DNA from: Rhinopomastus cyanomelas
Lineage: Eukaryota > Chordata > Aves > Bucerotiformes > Rhinopomastidae
Length of the DNA stretch: 64,000 bases
Reading direction: 5' to 3'
NCBI GenBank assembly: GCA_013400115.1
Contig: VXBP01000353.1
Coordinates: 62,001-126,000 of the forward strand
Shown here: in pieces, positions 35,501-48,177 of the stretch
Layout of the letters: every line of letters begins with the position of its first letter
Numbering within the stretch: the first letter of the stretch is position 1
The notes under the pieces: generated by a model
Database searches by the model: none
What the model saw: the letters and a program-made list of their open reading frames with translations, nothing else
Told to the model about the DNA's origin: nothing
Translations under genes and position numbers: made by a program

Positions 35501-36292
35501 CATATTGCAGCAATGAAGTCCAAGTTTAAAGCTTTTTCTTCTGTGGTGCAGTGTTTGTACAGAGAATCCACACTCACTGCAAAGCGCTCACGCTGGGCAT
35601 GTGCACGTGTCTGATGTACCTGAACAGGTATCAGCTGAGAAAGTCACTCGGGCTTCCTACCTTTCCTTGAGTCTTTCAGACAGCGTAGCGTGTGGCACAA
35701 TATTACAGTGCCTAATTAGGCAAGAAATGACTAAGATAGATGGTGACCTTTCCCAAGTGATATCCATGCACAGCACGCTGCACAAAGTGTGAAACTCCAG
35801 CTCCTGAATGAAACCTATCCAAAGGAGAGGCTCTTCTCTTCACTACTGCCATCCCAGAATGCTGTGTAAACAAACAGCATCTTTCAGGCAAAATCATTGC
35901 GTGTGACATTCCATTTTCATAACCTTTCCATTCCATGGAAGTGTGATTTTATGGTACAATCCCTGTAAAATACTAATGATTTTGCTGACTATCACAAAAT
36001 TTATAAGGCCATATACTCAGCTTCATTCGTAAGAATATCTACTGTAAGTGCACTCCAGGTATAGAAAGACATTTCTACAAGTATTCAAACAGATATGTGG
36101 AACAAGCTGTGATTTGCATGTCACTGCATTCTGCTATTAATTGGAAGAAGAGTTATACTTCAAAGGAAATGTCAGTGAGCCTTGTAAAGTTTTCAAATAA
36201 GGTCCAGTTGTGAGCAGCAATGGATGCGTTACAGGGACAGATGATTTTCCACACAGAAAAAAATGTTTAATTATCTTCTTAGAGCATCTTTT
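32577..36292. other. Intergenic unique sequence
   Basis: Apart from an old CR1 at 34194-34352, it is unique AT-rich DNA. The 32880-33300 part has the even texture of a conserved non-coding element (see findings). The 139-aa ORF at 34450-34869 has no recognisable domain. Confidence 0.55.
34194..34352 (-). mobile_element. Old CR1 3' end
   Basis: Antisense, with the variant tggttggaagggactttaga, ccatgggcatggacaattcc and ccatccaacctgaccttgaa. It belongs to a different subfamily from the common copies. Confidence 0.75.
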
Positions 36293-36362
36293 AATCATTA
36301 CAGACTGGAAGGGACCTCGAAAAATCATCTAGTCCAATCCCCCTGCAACAGCAGGATCTTTT
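36293..36362 (-). mobile_element. CR1 3' end, short
   Basis: It is recognised by ggaagggacctcgaaaaatc and ccccctgcaacagcaggatc. The octamer tail is mostly lost. Confidence 0.8.
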
Positions 36363-36630
36363 ACCCCAACCTTGCAAAGATCCTAAGTGTATATCCCAAA
36401 ACTCCTGATGCAAAGGTAACAGCAAACAGGTTCCTAGTGTATAAAACCTGGTCAAGAGGACATTTGCTGGTTTACATATATAGGTAAAGTTTATTTCTAC
36501 TCGAAAAAGATTCCTCTTCTTTTCTAATTATTGAAGCTCTGCTGCTTTGTTTTACTGCTAGGATGTTCAAGAGAGAAAAGGGAGTTAAATATTCTGCTTC
36601 AGGCCTGGAAATTCATTGCACACAGACTTA

Positions 36631-36868
36631 TTCATAGAATCACAGGACATTAGCAATCGGAAGGGACCTCGAAAGATCATCCAGTCTAATCCCCCCACCA
36701 GAGCAGGATCACCTAGACCAAGTCACACAGGAACACATCCAGGTGGGTTTTAAACATCTCCAGAGAAGGAGACTCCACAACCCCCCTGGGCAGCTCCTTC
36801 CAGTGCTCTGTCACCCTCACTGGGAAGACGTTCCTTCTCATATTTTTGTGGAACCTCCTATGTTTGAG
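36631..36868 (-). mobile_element. CR1 3' end, about 240 bp
   Basis: A well-preserved antisense copy from the octamer tail to tggaacctcctatgtt. Confidence 0.9.
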
Positions 36869-39800
36869 TTTTTTTGCATCTTTCTGACTCTGAACAAGTA
36901 GCTTTCTGTAACATCAAATTTTGGTGGCACATGGAGAAGGCACAGAGTATATAAGTGAGAACAAACTCAATTTGAAGAATGTTTTTTCAGGGCATAGAAA
37001 GACAACAAGGGGGAGAATGGAAAGACAAACTGATTAACTATTCATTCAACCTGCATTCTTCACGAACTTCAGGAGAAAGTCAAGATCGTTATAATGGTAG
37101 CACCAGGTTGCTTTGGGATCAGTGTTCTTTTTCCAAGAGCAGGCCTTTATTACGTTGTAGAGTAGCCTCCTGCACAATTAAACTCTGCCTTGGGAAGATG
37201 ACTTCTACTCTCCGCTATCAGGTTCTGAAATAAATGCTTGGACAATTTTTAGTGGTTTGGCCTTGAGTTATGGCACAATGTTATCAGAACACAAAGACTT
37301 TATCATGAGATTCTTCCCCAGAGAGTAGACCTTGCCATTTGCACTGATATGGATGGAAACTGAACTTAGAGATCTTCCAGAAATATACTCCACTGATTTT
37401 CCCTCCCCTCAAACACACATTCTGAATCTTGAGGTTCCACCCTTTGCTTGTTAATTTACTTATCTTTGGAAATAAATAAAGAGAAGATCTAATTTTACAA
37501 GGACATTTTTCCCTTCTGAACTTATGCCTGAACAGGGATGAGGTAAAAATTGGTTGTATCTTCATTGGCAATTTAGTTGGTTAAGTACAAGGGGACCTGA
37601 GATGAAAGACAATATATGGAGTCATAGAATCATAGAAATACAATCTATCTATAACTTGGTAGGTAATATAGTCAAGAGCATTAAAAGATTCTGTGGTTGG
37701 AAGCCACAGTTGAAAAACAAATCAGATTATGGGTAAGGTATGTCTTTCTAACAGCAAAAACGAACACTAGAACTGCTGTCTCATGGACTGTCCACAAAAA
37801 GAAAAAGCTTGCTTAGAAACTCACCAGGGTATCGTCAGCTGCAGGGAGAAGTTAAGGTTTCTGCACAGGAAATTATTCTGGATCAAACTCTGCTACCTGT
37901 GCTTCTCAGAAAGTTCAGCTTAAGTGGCCAGGACACTCATCTATCATAACAGCCCATAGTTTGTGAAAATCAGGAGCCTTGTTTCCAGGTGCAGAGCTGT
38001 GAGCTGAAGGAGAAGCTGAGCAGATCTCACCACAGACATGTCTAACCAGCAGGAACAGTGGGGCTGCACTGCACTAGGATAAGCCTGTAGAAATCCAGCC
38101 TCAACCACTTCAGTGGGTGAGACAGACTTTAAGTGTTTGGCTATACAGTTTTACCTTGCAAACACAGTAGTCCTTATAATTCTCCTTCTAATTAAGGTGA
38201 GGAATTTCCCAGAATACTAAAGCATATAATATGTCAAATGTTCACTATTTAAGGGATGATTAAGAGGTTTCTCGCTAATTAGAACAGCAGGGGAATAACA
38301 CAAAACTTATCTCAGGGCAGAAAGTAAAAGAAAAATAGCCAGGCATTTTACCCTTCAGAAAGGTTTGCTTAAGCATTTGCAGCCATTTCGGTGCTAACAG
38401 GTCTCATTTCCCTTATGTAATTAGTAAAGGAAACAACAATTACCTGCAGATTCATTAAATAAATCAGCACTGTTGCCCATTGTGGAGTTAATGATCACTA
38501 GTGCAGATGACTGTTATGGACACAGTAGAGTTGTTGATATTCAGCAGCATTTTACTAGAGAGTATTTCTGTGCTTTAAATATTGTCACTCAAACAGATGG
38601 ATGTTTTCTGCTTTTCCATTTAATAACTGAAAAGTGTTCCAATGGGGAGTGAGTTTTGCAGCCTAACTAAGATAAAAAGCAATATATTAACTGTCTTAAG
38701 TGTTTTGATAAAACAGCTTTTGCTTACATTCGTGTTGTGTAACTCAGGCCCACCAGTAACGTAATGCTGGTCCTGGTTGTGAAACTTAATGCCACCAAAG
38801 AAAATCTAGACCCCTCAGACTATTATCTTTCTCTGCCTCTCACACAGCAATTTCCATTTGAAGCTGGCTTGGATCCTCTGTCTCATCCTGGTTCCAGCTT
38901 TGTAATACTCCACCTAGACTGCAATGAAGCAATAGACACAGGGTTTGAAATCCCCAACCCTTTGCAGGACATATCTGCACTGTTCTTACTCTTCATTCTC
39001 AAGAATCTCAGGTTCACTTGATCTCAAGATGATTGATCACCTGGCTCCACAACATGCATGTGTGTACTCACACTGGAAAGGTCAGGCAGCACTTCTGAGC
39101 AAAAATTGTGGAGACCATCTGTATTTCTCAGGAACAAACAAAAAAGAACCTCCAAAACCCCCTTCTACCATAAAACAGATCTCATTGCTCATGAAGACAT
39201 TCTCCGAGAATTTTCTGAGACAGGTATTGAAATTCTACAAGAACTAGAACACAGGCAGTCTCATGGTCTTTGGCCTAATTGTACGTGTCTTACCTGGTTG
39301 CACAGAAATAAACTCTGAGTAACTTGGTATAAACCACCTCTTATTAATCTACAGCACCTGAATGCTGTATTTTTCTTTTAATTCTATTTGAATTTTATTC
39401 TAAATAATTTAATTCTATAGTTTCATATAGTGTGTGTAACATAGTGATGTGTAACACCTGCTTCAGTTTTATAGCATAGTACTGCTTTCAGTAGTCTTTC
39501 AAAGGAAGACTCCCCAAGAAGTTCCCTCTGCGAGGTCTTCAAAGCACTTTGTAGCTTGCAGCTATGTTGTAAAAATCATTTAATAATAAAAAAATAATTT
39601 GTGGCAGCCACTGTGTTGCAGCATGAGATTCTGATCACGTCAGTCAGAATCTACCAGGACTTTGTGATGGGGTTGCAAAAATGCCAGTCATTGCCTTGAC
39701 CACAGGTGCCCAGAACACAGCAATAGATGGATCTTGTCGTGCCCTTCCAAAAGCAACATCCAGATGACCACCCAACACAAGAGTAACAGTAAGAGGAAAC

Positions 39801-41338
39801 CTCTCCCCTAAACTGCTCTGTTTCCTAATTATTCATTTTTGTTACACAGGAGTCAAAGGCAAAACTAAACCCAAGGTTTCATTTTACAAGGCCATTATGC
39901 AAACAACGGAGTGAGATTCACTGCATTTCCAAAGACCTTGGAAATCAAGTAAGAGTTCACGGTCCCAATTACCGCGCTTCAAAAGACGGAGGCATTTTCT
40001 CTTGTGTCTGGCCTCCAAGAAATGCAAATGTCATTTTCATGTAAGCTAATAGAAAGTGGAGAAGGAAAAAGCATGTGTGTAATATAAGCAGTTATCTCTA
40101 AAGTGAATGGCTTCAGGTATAGGGAGCTGTTTAAAAACCAACCATAAATCACAAATAAATAGGGGGAAAACTCAAATTGGCTTTCAGGATTTTTCTCAGC
40201 CTACTCAGCCGCAAAGCGCAAGACATCCAATCCAAGTAAACAAATTACACTGCACATCAAAATAATAACCCATAATTTTAAAACCCACCCTTTATTCAGC
40301 AGAAGCTCATTTACTAGTTTTATGAAAAGGAATATTTCACAAGCCCCAGACGTTCAGCAAATATCAGTTACTCTATTTATTCCCGTTGCATTTTAAGGTT
40401 ATTCAGCTGCCAGTTGCTAAGGAAACAGCCCTCATTTATTTCAAGTGTTATCAGAACGAGAATGCTGCTCTGCAAGAGAGAAGTCTGCAAAGAAGGAACA
40501 TTAGATCTACAGGAAAAAACAATACATAGACGGATGTGTGAGCGCTCAGAGGTGAGTGGCAGGTGGCATTAGCTCCAATGAGTTTAAACAGCTTGAGTTT
40601 TGTTTAACTTCCAAATTTCCTCATCCGTCTGTTACAAAAAATGTATTGGAATGGCCTCAAAGAGTTCTCAGCCTCTTCCACAGAAATCTCCAGCTGCAGT
40701 TACACATTAGGCCTTTGCTAGGGAAAACAGGTTCCTTTACTTTAAAGAAAGCAGTTCAGCTAAGGAAGGATTGCAAAGCAGCAGGTGGTGACGATGCGAA
40801 ACACATCCAAAAGGCAGCCCCAGCTAACAGAGATCCAAGCTTTTGAAGGATGAGCTTACCAACATCAGTTAGAAAGAGTCAAACCTCCTACATGTCCTAC
40901 TGCTGTTAAGCAGAAGAAAAGTTGTGCCTCAGGACAGAAAAGATGTCTTAGAGCATGTTCAGGCAGTGTCCTTTCCTCTCCTCTCCTACCAAGCTGGAGG
41001 TTTTGCATTAGTTTAAAAGACCTGGAGTCTCTTGTCTAGATCCTTCATATCTCTTCTTTGGGACTTGGCACCCCAACAGGTGGTGAGGATTGTCCCTTGA
41101 AATAGCTCCTGTAAGCACTTGTTCCAAGGAGTAAACTAGGTGAAAGCAAGGTTCCTAAAGGCTCACAGAAATCACTGTAGTGGAGAATTTCTCTCTTGAA
41201 AAAGTGTCTGCCTCCATCTGCCAGAGAGAACAAGAGCCCAGACACACTAAACCCAGTAGGGTGAGGACCGCACTACTCCACAGTGTGCTGGTGTCTTCTA
41301 GTCCGTGTGTTTCAAGGAAGAGTTGTCATGAGCAAAGA
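36869..41338. other. Intergenic unique sequence, 4.5 kb without clear repeats
   Basis: This is the longest repeat-poor stretch downstream of CNTN5. I see no exon signals or RNA genes. Parts of 38380-38480 and 39840-40060 look like candidate conserved non-coding DNA. Confidence 0.5.
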
Positions 41339-41425
41339 TCACAGTATCACAGTATCATCAAGGTTGGAAGATACCTCATAGATCATCAAGTCCAACCTAA
41401 GATGATATCCAATGCTCTCCTTCTT
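41339..41425 (-). mobile_element. CR1-like 3' end of a further subfamily
   Basis: It has the tail cacagtatcacagtatcatc followed by ggttggaagatacctcatag and tcatcaagtccaaccta. Confidence 0.6.
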
Positions 41426-41989
41426 CAGCGTACAGCACATGAAACTGCACCAAAGACAATACAAAGCAGCCTGCACTACACATTTGCTCTCTAAATCCCT
41501 CTGTCGGTTCCTAAGCTCTGCAAAGAGCAGTTTTGCAGCAGAGCCAAGACAGCCTGAGAGCTAAAAGGTGCCAATACACCTGGAGCTAAGCTGTGTTCTC
41601 AGGAACATTTCCTTCAGCTAAAGCACACAAAGCCACAAGATTTCTTTCAGACCATGAGTCAAATCCTGAGATCTTTACTCACCCTGTGCAGCCTCCCCAC
41701 TTCTGCAAACTCTGAGTGGGAGTCCTGTTCAGATTTCCTGGGACAAGAGCTTGTGAAACAATGGGGAACACGCAGCATACACCAAAAAAACTCCAGGAGT
41801 CCTTCAGGGAAAACACAAGGATGGAAGTTTTGGTATCTAAAAATGCACTCATTGAAGGTACTCTCTGGGAACAATCTTCTGTCAGGGTCAATCTTGTTCT
41901 ATTCATTTGAGGCTTGAATTTGTTTTTCAAATAAATACAGAGCTGTTTTTAAAGTATTTTCATCATGTTTCAGTGGGTCCTGGGATGGA

Positions 41990-42077
41990 TCAGGTAGACT
42001 TACCCTGCTCCAGCGGGAGGGGTTGGACTTAGATGATCTTTTGAGGTCCCTTCCAACCTCTAACATTCTGTGATTCC
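41990..42077 (+). mobile_element. CR1 3' end, same tail type as the 27742 copy
   Basis: It reads ccctgctccagcgggagggg, ttccaacctctaacattctg. This tail differs from the common form here (ttccaatccctaatgttctg) and shares its variant words with the tail of the tRNA-like chimera. Confidence 0.8.
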
Positions 42078-42126
42078 TGAGAATTCAGGTGGTTGGCAGA
42101 TTGAGAGAGATTCTCCTACTTCTAGG

Positions 42127-42255
42127 AGTCACATAGGAACACGTCCAGGCAGGTCTTAAACATCTCCAGTAAAGGAGACTCCACCACCTCTCTGGGCAGC
42201 CTGTTCCAGTGCTCTGTCACCCTTGAGGCGGGTTTTAAACCTCTCTAGAGAAGAA
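42127..42255 (-). mobile_element. CR1 fragments without the 3' tail
   Basis: An antisense block from gtcacataggaacacgtcc to ctctgtcacccttgagg is followed by a second copy of the ggcgggttttaaacctctc block, so two pieces are joined. Confidence 0.75.
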
Positions 42256-43915
42256 AACTCAAACTTCTGTTTCCATTTTTGTCTTTCCCTTAGAATTTTT
42301 ACCTCTAAAGGAAGTCCACAGAAAGCAGTTCGTCTGGTGGGTATCAAATGTTAGAACCATGAGAACAATGTAAGAGGTTCCACAAGATATTTTCATTCAG
42401 CTAACACATATGAAGTCAGTTATTGGTCTAACAGACTGTCATCAGGGATTTTAACCCATTCAATTTTGTTCACAAAAAAGGACACATATTTTCTTTCCAA
42501 ATTGAACTTCTGTGGCCTTTCTGAATATTTTTAAACAGCTGTAGAATGTTGTGCCAGAGGCCTCAATTCTAGTGCAGGAGCCACTTCAGAGTCATGGCAC
42601 CTTTAATAAATGCTGTGAACCCTAACAGTGATAGTGAATATTCTAAATTGCTCCCTGTTAACATCATTTCTCATATTTATGCCTATAAAAATACAATTCT
42701 TCTGTTATTGTGGTCTCCTTGCAATGGATTAGAAGTGTTGTTTCTAGAGAGACACATAAGCCATCATTTTAAAATGTCAAAATATGACAGAAAAATACAA
42801 ACCAACAAATAGGCATTAAATGTTTATTTATTTATAATGTAATTGTTAACACTTGATCATTTTAAACAGCACTGAAGTGCCCCTATTATGGAGCCATTAT
42901 TGCACCTACCTTCAGGTGTGAAAAATGCTTGCAAAGGGTTCATGCAAGAATCAGAGACAGAATCTGTTTATGTATTTGAATTTATGTACCTCCATCCCTC
43001 ATCATTTTGTTTCCTTGCACAGCGGCAGCAACAAAATAGACCCTAGAGTTAAGATCAGAAAGTTCACCAAGTGCTCTCTGCCCTAGACAAATAGTTTAAA
43101 ATTTATATAAAGAAAAATTAAGCAAATTCCATCTGGAAGTTAGAGATATTTATTTAAATAAAGGTGAGGTATCATTTTGCCTAATGTTTCTTCATCTGTG
43201 GCTAACTGCAATAAAATAGCTCGCTGTGAGTCCCCAGACATCAAATAAAATCCTGTAGCAATATTATAACAGAGGTCTCCATTGCTTTGACTGATTCCAC
43301 TCTAAAATTACATTATCATTCCTGCCTAAGCTACAGTGAAATGCTGTTTCTCAACTCGAAGTTTTGTTTTGCTCAACGGACACCCCAGCTGTGGCTTCCT
43401 GAAGTGAGCTCAGCTCAGAAAGTTGTCTGTGGAACAGAAATTCAAGGGAATGATTGGAAGATGCCAATATGCTATGATCCTGTCTCACAGGGGTTAAGCC
43501 TTGGCCTGGGATGTATATTGTTCTTGTCCTCAACAATAACATGGGGTCTATTAGCATTCAACTTTTTCTATACTCTGTATATCTATATGTCTTGGTGTCA
43601 GAAATTTATCAGGTCTACTGTCCAAGCAGACAATTGTCTTCAATCACTCATACAAGTGATTGAAATATGTCCACTGCAGTCCTGAAGAGAAGAGTGAACA
43701 AATAAGGAAGAAAAACCCAAAATAATTATAAATACAGACTAACCTCATCTCACAGGATCCAGAACTAAAGACTGATTATGTCAAAGACAGTCATAAAAAT
43801 GTGTGATGTACTTGCATCTCACAGTCATCATTAAGATGTAGTCTTGGAGAGCAGTTCTGTAAAAAGACAAGTTTGGAGAACTCCAAGAGTTTGCTGTATT
43901 ATTTGTTGTACTTAG
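42256..43915. other. Intergenic unique sequence
   Basis: AT-rich DNA with no element I recognise. The 132-aa ORF at 43287-43685 shows no domain. Confidence 0.5.
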
Positions 43916-44371
43916 CACAGAATCACAGAACATTAGGGATTGGAAGGGACCTTGAAAGATCATCCAGTCCAATCCCACTGACACAGCAGGATCACCTAGA
44001 CCAAGTCACGCAGGAACACATCCAGGCGGGTCTTAAACATCTCCCGAGATGTTTAAGGAGAAGGAAGCTCCACAACCCCCATGGGCAGCCCATTCAAGAG
44101 CTCTGTCACCCTCACTGTGAAGAAGTTCCTTCTGATATGAATGTGGAACCTCCTATGTTCCAGCTCACACCCATTGCACCTTCTCCTATCACCAGATGAC
44201 ACTGAGCAGAGCCTGGCTCCATCCTCCTGACACCCACTCTTCACATATTTATAGACATTAATGAGGTCACCTTTGTACTGCAGAATTGAATCCATTGATC
44301 TTCACATGCAATTTAAATTGCTCAAATTAATATAATTCTGCCTAATTCAGAATTTTCAGGACCAAACCATG
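43916..44371 (-). mobile_element. CR1 with a small internal hairpin and the same 100-bp head as 21481-21580
   Basis: An antisense CR1 with full 3' tail from 43916. At 44033-44056 a perfect 11-bp inverted pair (ttaaacatctc / gagatgtttaa) interrupts the normal sequence. CR1 homology ends at 44271. The next 100 bp (44272-44371) match 21481-21580 with about four differences. The CR1 parts of the two copies also share variants such as ccttctcctatcac and cccactcttcacatat. Confidence 0.8.
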
Positions 44372-45342
44372 TAAAAAGGTAAAATATTGAAAAAGCATGA
44401 AAATGTTATCAGCAACAATTTACAACATGGAAAAAACTGTTGAGAGCTACTTTTCTAGATATATGTGGGTTTACAAGATTCCTCTTTCCATCCATACAAA
44501 CAAAAAATGGTGAATCTAAAAATTCATTCCTAAAGTTAATTAAAACTCTGGTACTTAAAAATATTAACTGAGCAAATAAGTGGCATTGAAATAGAATTAA
44601 AATTGAAGTTTTGTAGTATTTCTGGAGCAAAAATAGAAAGTGGAGATTTTCTTACCATACAACTTAGCTTCTTTGTTAGGCACTCTGATGTGTATTTTTA
44701 TTGATGCTGTGTGATAGATGGATCTTTACCAACCATTAAAAAGACTGAAAACACCAATTCCAACACTTCAGGCAGATGAATAAGCATGAGATCTTGATGT
44801 CTGCTTGGCTAGATCCAATTACAGCTCTGTTTTTCACACTCTGCATTCTATTTACAACACGGTAATTCAAATAATTCCTATCAAAATTGTTTACTGTTAT
44901 CATGTAGAATTGACATTTCAGTTGCTCTGAGGCTTCCTTTGGGATTAGAGTTTTATTCTGCTTCGTAGTGTCACTCCAGGGATGAGGGCATATCTTCAGA
45001 TCCAGACTGTCTATATCTCATACATAATATATGCCCTATAACCCACAGAAATGAGCCACCAGCATCAGAACCCAAATCACCTCATTTAGCAGTCTAAGGG
45101 GGCATCTATATTAGCATTTTAATCTTGACTGGGGGTGCACTTCTGAAGTGAATCTCCTCATCACGCCAATTTAATGCTTTTCAGCTCTCACCCTGGAGCA
45201 GTCTCGAAGCTCACCAATTAAACTCCCTTCAGATGTAACTAGATCAGAATTGGCACTCCAGGACTGACCCAACCATGGCCCCTCCACTAACAAGTATATA
45301 GGCCACGTGGATAGACCAGAACTAGTCTAAAGTAAAACGGTT
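44372..45342. other. Intergenic unique sequence
   Basis: No repeat, RNA gene or exon recognised. Confidence 0.5.
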
Positions 45343-45587
45343 GGGGTCTGACCTGTTGGAGAACAGCATAGGAGAAAGGGACCTGGGGGTCCTGGTGGAC
45401 AGCAAGATGACCATGCTCTTGTGGTCAAGAGGGCCAACAGCATCCTGGAGTGGATCAGAAGCGGGGTGGTTAGCAGATTAAGAGAAGTTCTCTCCCTCTA
45501 CTCTGCCCTGGTGAGACCACATNATGGACTAGATGATCTATTCAGGTCCCTTCCAATCCCTAATGCTTCCATGATTCTGTGATTCCA
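45343..45587 (+). mobile_element. CR1 with internal loss marked by an N
   Basis: The 5' part (gggtctgacctgttggagaa ... ctgccctggtgagaccac) is ORF2 C-terminal region. At 45523 there is the only ambiguous base of the window. The sequence then jumps directly to the 3' terminus (atggactagatgatctattc). Several hundred bp of normal CR1 are missing at that point. Confidence 0.85.
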
Positions 45588-46655
45588 AGTCTAACGTAAT
45601 TTTCTACAGACCAGTCTTTGCCCTCTGAGCTCATACTGCAGAATCAATGTCCCCTTTGACTGCATTTTCATTTGGCTTCCAGGAGTCTCACTCCTGGCTA
45701 CACAGCTGTTTAAAGAGACGCTAAGAACAGTTATTTACTACATCCCATTGAATTAGGGTCAGGTCCTACTCCATATGAGGTGAACAAAAGCCCTTCCCTT
45801 TTCCATGCAAGAATGATCAGTGTCCACTGGTATCATTTTCAACTACAGTCTGACGAAGTCTCAGGTTTTTATAGGGTTCAAGTAAAATCTAAAATTGTTC
45901 TCCTGATTTACGAGAAACTGGAGCCTGTCCATGGTACAAAGTGGTGAGCAGCTGAGCACTTCTGCCAGCACTTTGAGTGGATCTCATCTGGCCCCACAGA
46001 CTTGTGTGTGTACTTTTAGTTAAAAGAAGGGCATCTAATCCCCACACATATGAACAACATATATTATTGTGTATTATCACCTTTGAATTGATCTTTCCAA
46101 TGTCAGGATCACAGAACTAAAATTCAGCTGGTTCAGTGTTATTCTGATAAACCTCTGTTGTGTTTTCCTGATTTGTCTGTTAATATTTTGTTTAATTTCA
46201 TAGAAAACGACAAGAAGCCAACTGCAGTCGGTGTAAAGAGCATTAAACATTCAGCTTCATTACTGTCCTTTGTGATGGTGCATTTCCAAATCCCCTATAA
46301 TAGCTCCATGGAAATAATTCCTTATCAGATGCAGCAAATGCCGCAGGGACTGCAGCTGATGAGTACAAAGACACTGGGAGAGAGAAAAGAAACCCAGTCT
46401 CACCGGGAAGTGGAAAAGATTAAACAAGAGCTGAAACCGTAAGTCCTAAAGTAAAGTCAAAAGGGCACTCAGCAACATCCAGAGGGACTCGCAAGCACAC
46501 AGGAGTGTGAAATCAAAGATGTTGATTTAGCAGGCTCTAGCAGAGGGTATTGAAAGAAGCATCTGCCACGTAGACTTGCAGACAGGACACAGCCTTAATG
46601 ACTGAACTGAAAGAGATCAGCAAGACAAGCACAAATAAGCGACAGTGAAAACACT

Positions 46656-46656
46656 G

Positions 46657-46689
<33 letters not shown>
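46656..46689. repeat. Compound TC/AC microsatellite
   Basis: A (TC)n run passes into (AC)n, about 34 bp in all. Confidence 0.9.
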
Positions 46690-47083
46690 AGAGCAAGAAG
46701 CTATTATTTCATATTCAAAGCCAAGATGTCCTTAAAACACACTGATGTTTGTGAACTCCTGATGTGTGTCCTTTCAAAGTGCAATCCACCTTGGTTCCCA
46801 TGATCTCACACATGGGCTGGCTTTGTTATTCCAATATTTGAACCTGTCATTTTGAACTGAGGATCTAGGTTCAGTACTAATTAAGAACTGTCACAGGAAT
46901 GATTCAGCTGTTCATGAGTAAAATAACCAAATCTTTAACCTTAGCTCTACATCACAGATTTAGTTGATCAGATGTCAACTGCTGTTATATGTGGTAATGA
47001 TTTTCATAGGGCTCCTTTAACAGAGCATTTACAAGACCATTACCCATCCTCCAGCACACACCACCACATAGATGGTGAAAAGA

Positions 47084-47121
47084 ACAAGATAAAACCAAAA
47101 AGACAAGATAAGACCAAAAAG
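47084..47121. repeat. 19-bp tandem duplication
   Basis: Two adjacent copies of acaagataaaaccaaaaag, with one A/G difference. Confidence 0.85.
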
Positions 47122-48019
47122 AGGTGAACTTGGACAAAATCGGTCACAATTCGAAGAGTACTCAATGTAATGATGCTTAAGGCCAAAACTCAGACTCATC
47201 AGTCAATGACACTGCACCAAAACGTCATGTAAAAACCAGACCCAGAACAAGCAGACGTGAGGAAACATTTAGGAAATATGATGTTTTATATGGCATGTTG
47301 TAATGCACACCATTGTAAGATTGTGTGTGCAGGAACTCCTGTCTTTGTCTCTGATGGAGACAAACTGTAGACTTGAGCAGAGAACTTTTTTCACACCCAT
47401 GATTTTACATATAAACATTGCATATTGTCACAGCTACTGCCGGAACCTGGGAAGAGATTTTTTTACAGATAAACTTTAGATTAATCACATTTGTGCTCTG
47501 CAGGTTGTGTCAGCATGAAACTCAAATTTGTCCTTGGTGAGGAAACCTTTGGTGGCTGTGTCAGAGAAGATGATCACGCACCAACGTATTGTTTCTAATC
47601 TGGTCAGTAACCTCATTAGTTTGGGTCTGGGTTCATCTGTTAATGGCAGTCACAGCATTTGCTCTCTGTCCAAGACGTTCAGTGATCAGAGGAGTCTAAC
47701 CAGGACTTTTATCCTTTCCCTGTCTCTCTCATATAATTTGTATTAAAAAAAAATAAACTACTTCTTGCTTACATTTAGCATCAGACAGAGGCCTCATTTT
47801 TGGCCATGTCATCAGAGCAAACCTAAGGGCAGCAAGCATAACCTACTGCAAACGAGGCACTGAGCAACCCTCTTCCAGAGAAAATACCTTAAAAAGAGTT
47901 ATCTTAATGATGACAGCACGACAGACTCTCTAGGGAAAGGATGCTGCATCCTAGTGACGGTTACAGACAGGGTGGATGGATTTCACTGGTAAATAACAGG
48001 ACAACAGCCAGTCAATAAG

Positions 48020-48077
48020 TCATTAAATCATTAGGGATTGGAAGGGACCTCCAAAGATCATCTAGTCCAATCCCCAA
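48020..48077 (-). mobile_element. CR1 3' end, short
   Basis: Antisense tail with aaatcattagggattggaag and cctccaaagatcatctagtc, then truncated. Confidence 0.8.
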
Positions 48078-48177
48078 GATCAACTGTTTTGCCTTTCCTC
48101 TAGCTTTGAGTTTTAACTCTAATGCATTCTCCTCTGGAAAGCATTGTGTCTTGGAACCATATACACTACTATACAAA

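Larger units (their letters stand above)
45588..48019. other. Intergenic stretch with microsatellite and tandem duplication
   Basis: Besides the TC/AC repeat (46656) and the 19-bp duplication (47084) nothing is certain. The segment 47295-47760 might be an LTR remnant (see findings). Confidence 0.5.

Noticed and set aside
37619..37640. CR1 octamer-like word catagaatcatagaa
   Set aside because: Only the tail octamer is present without any adjoining CR1 sequence, so it is too short to call.
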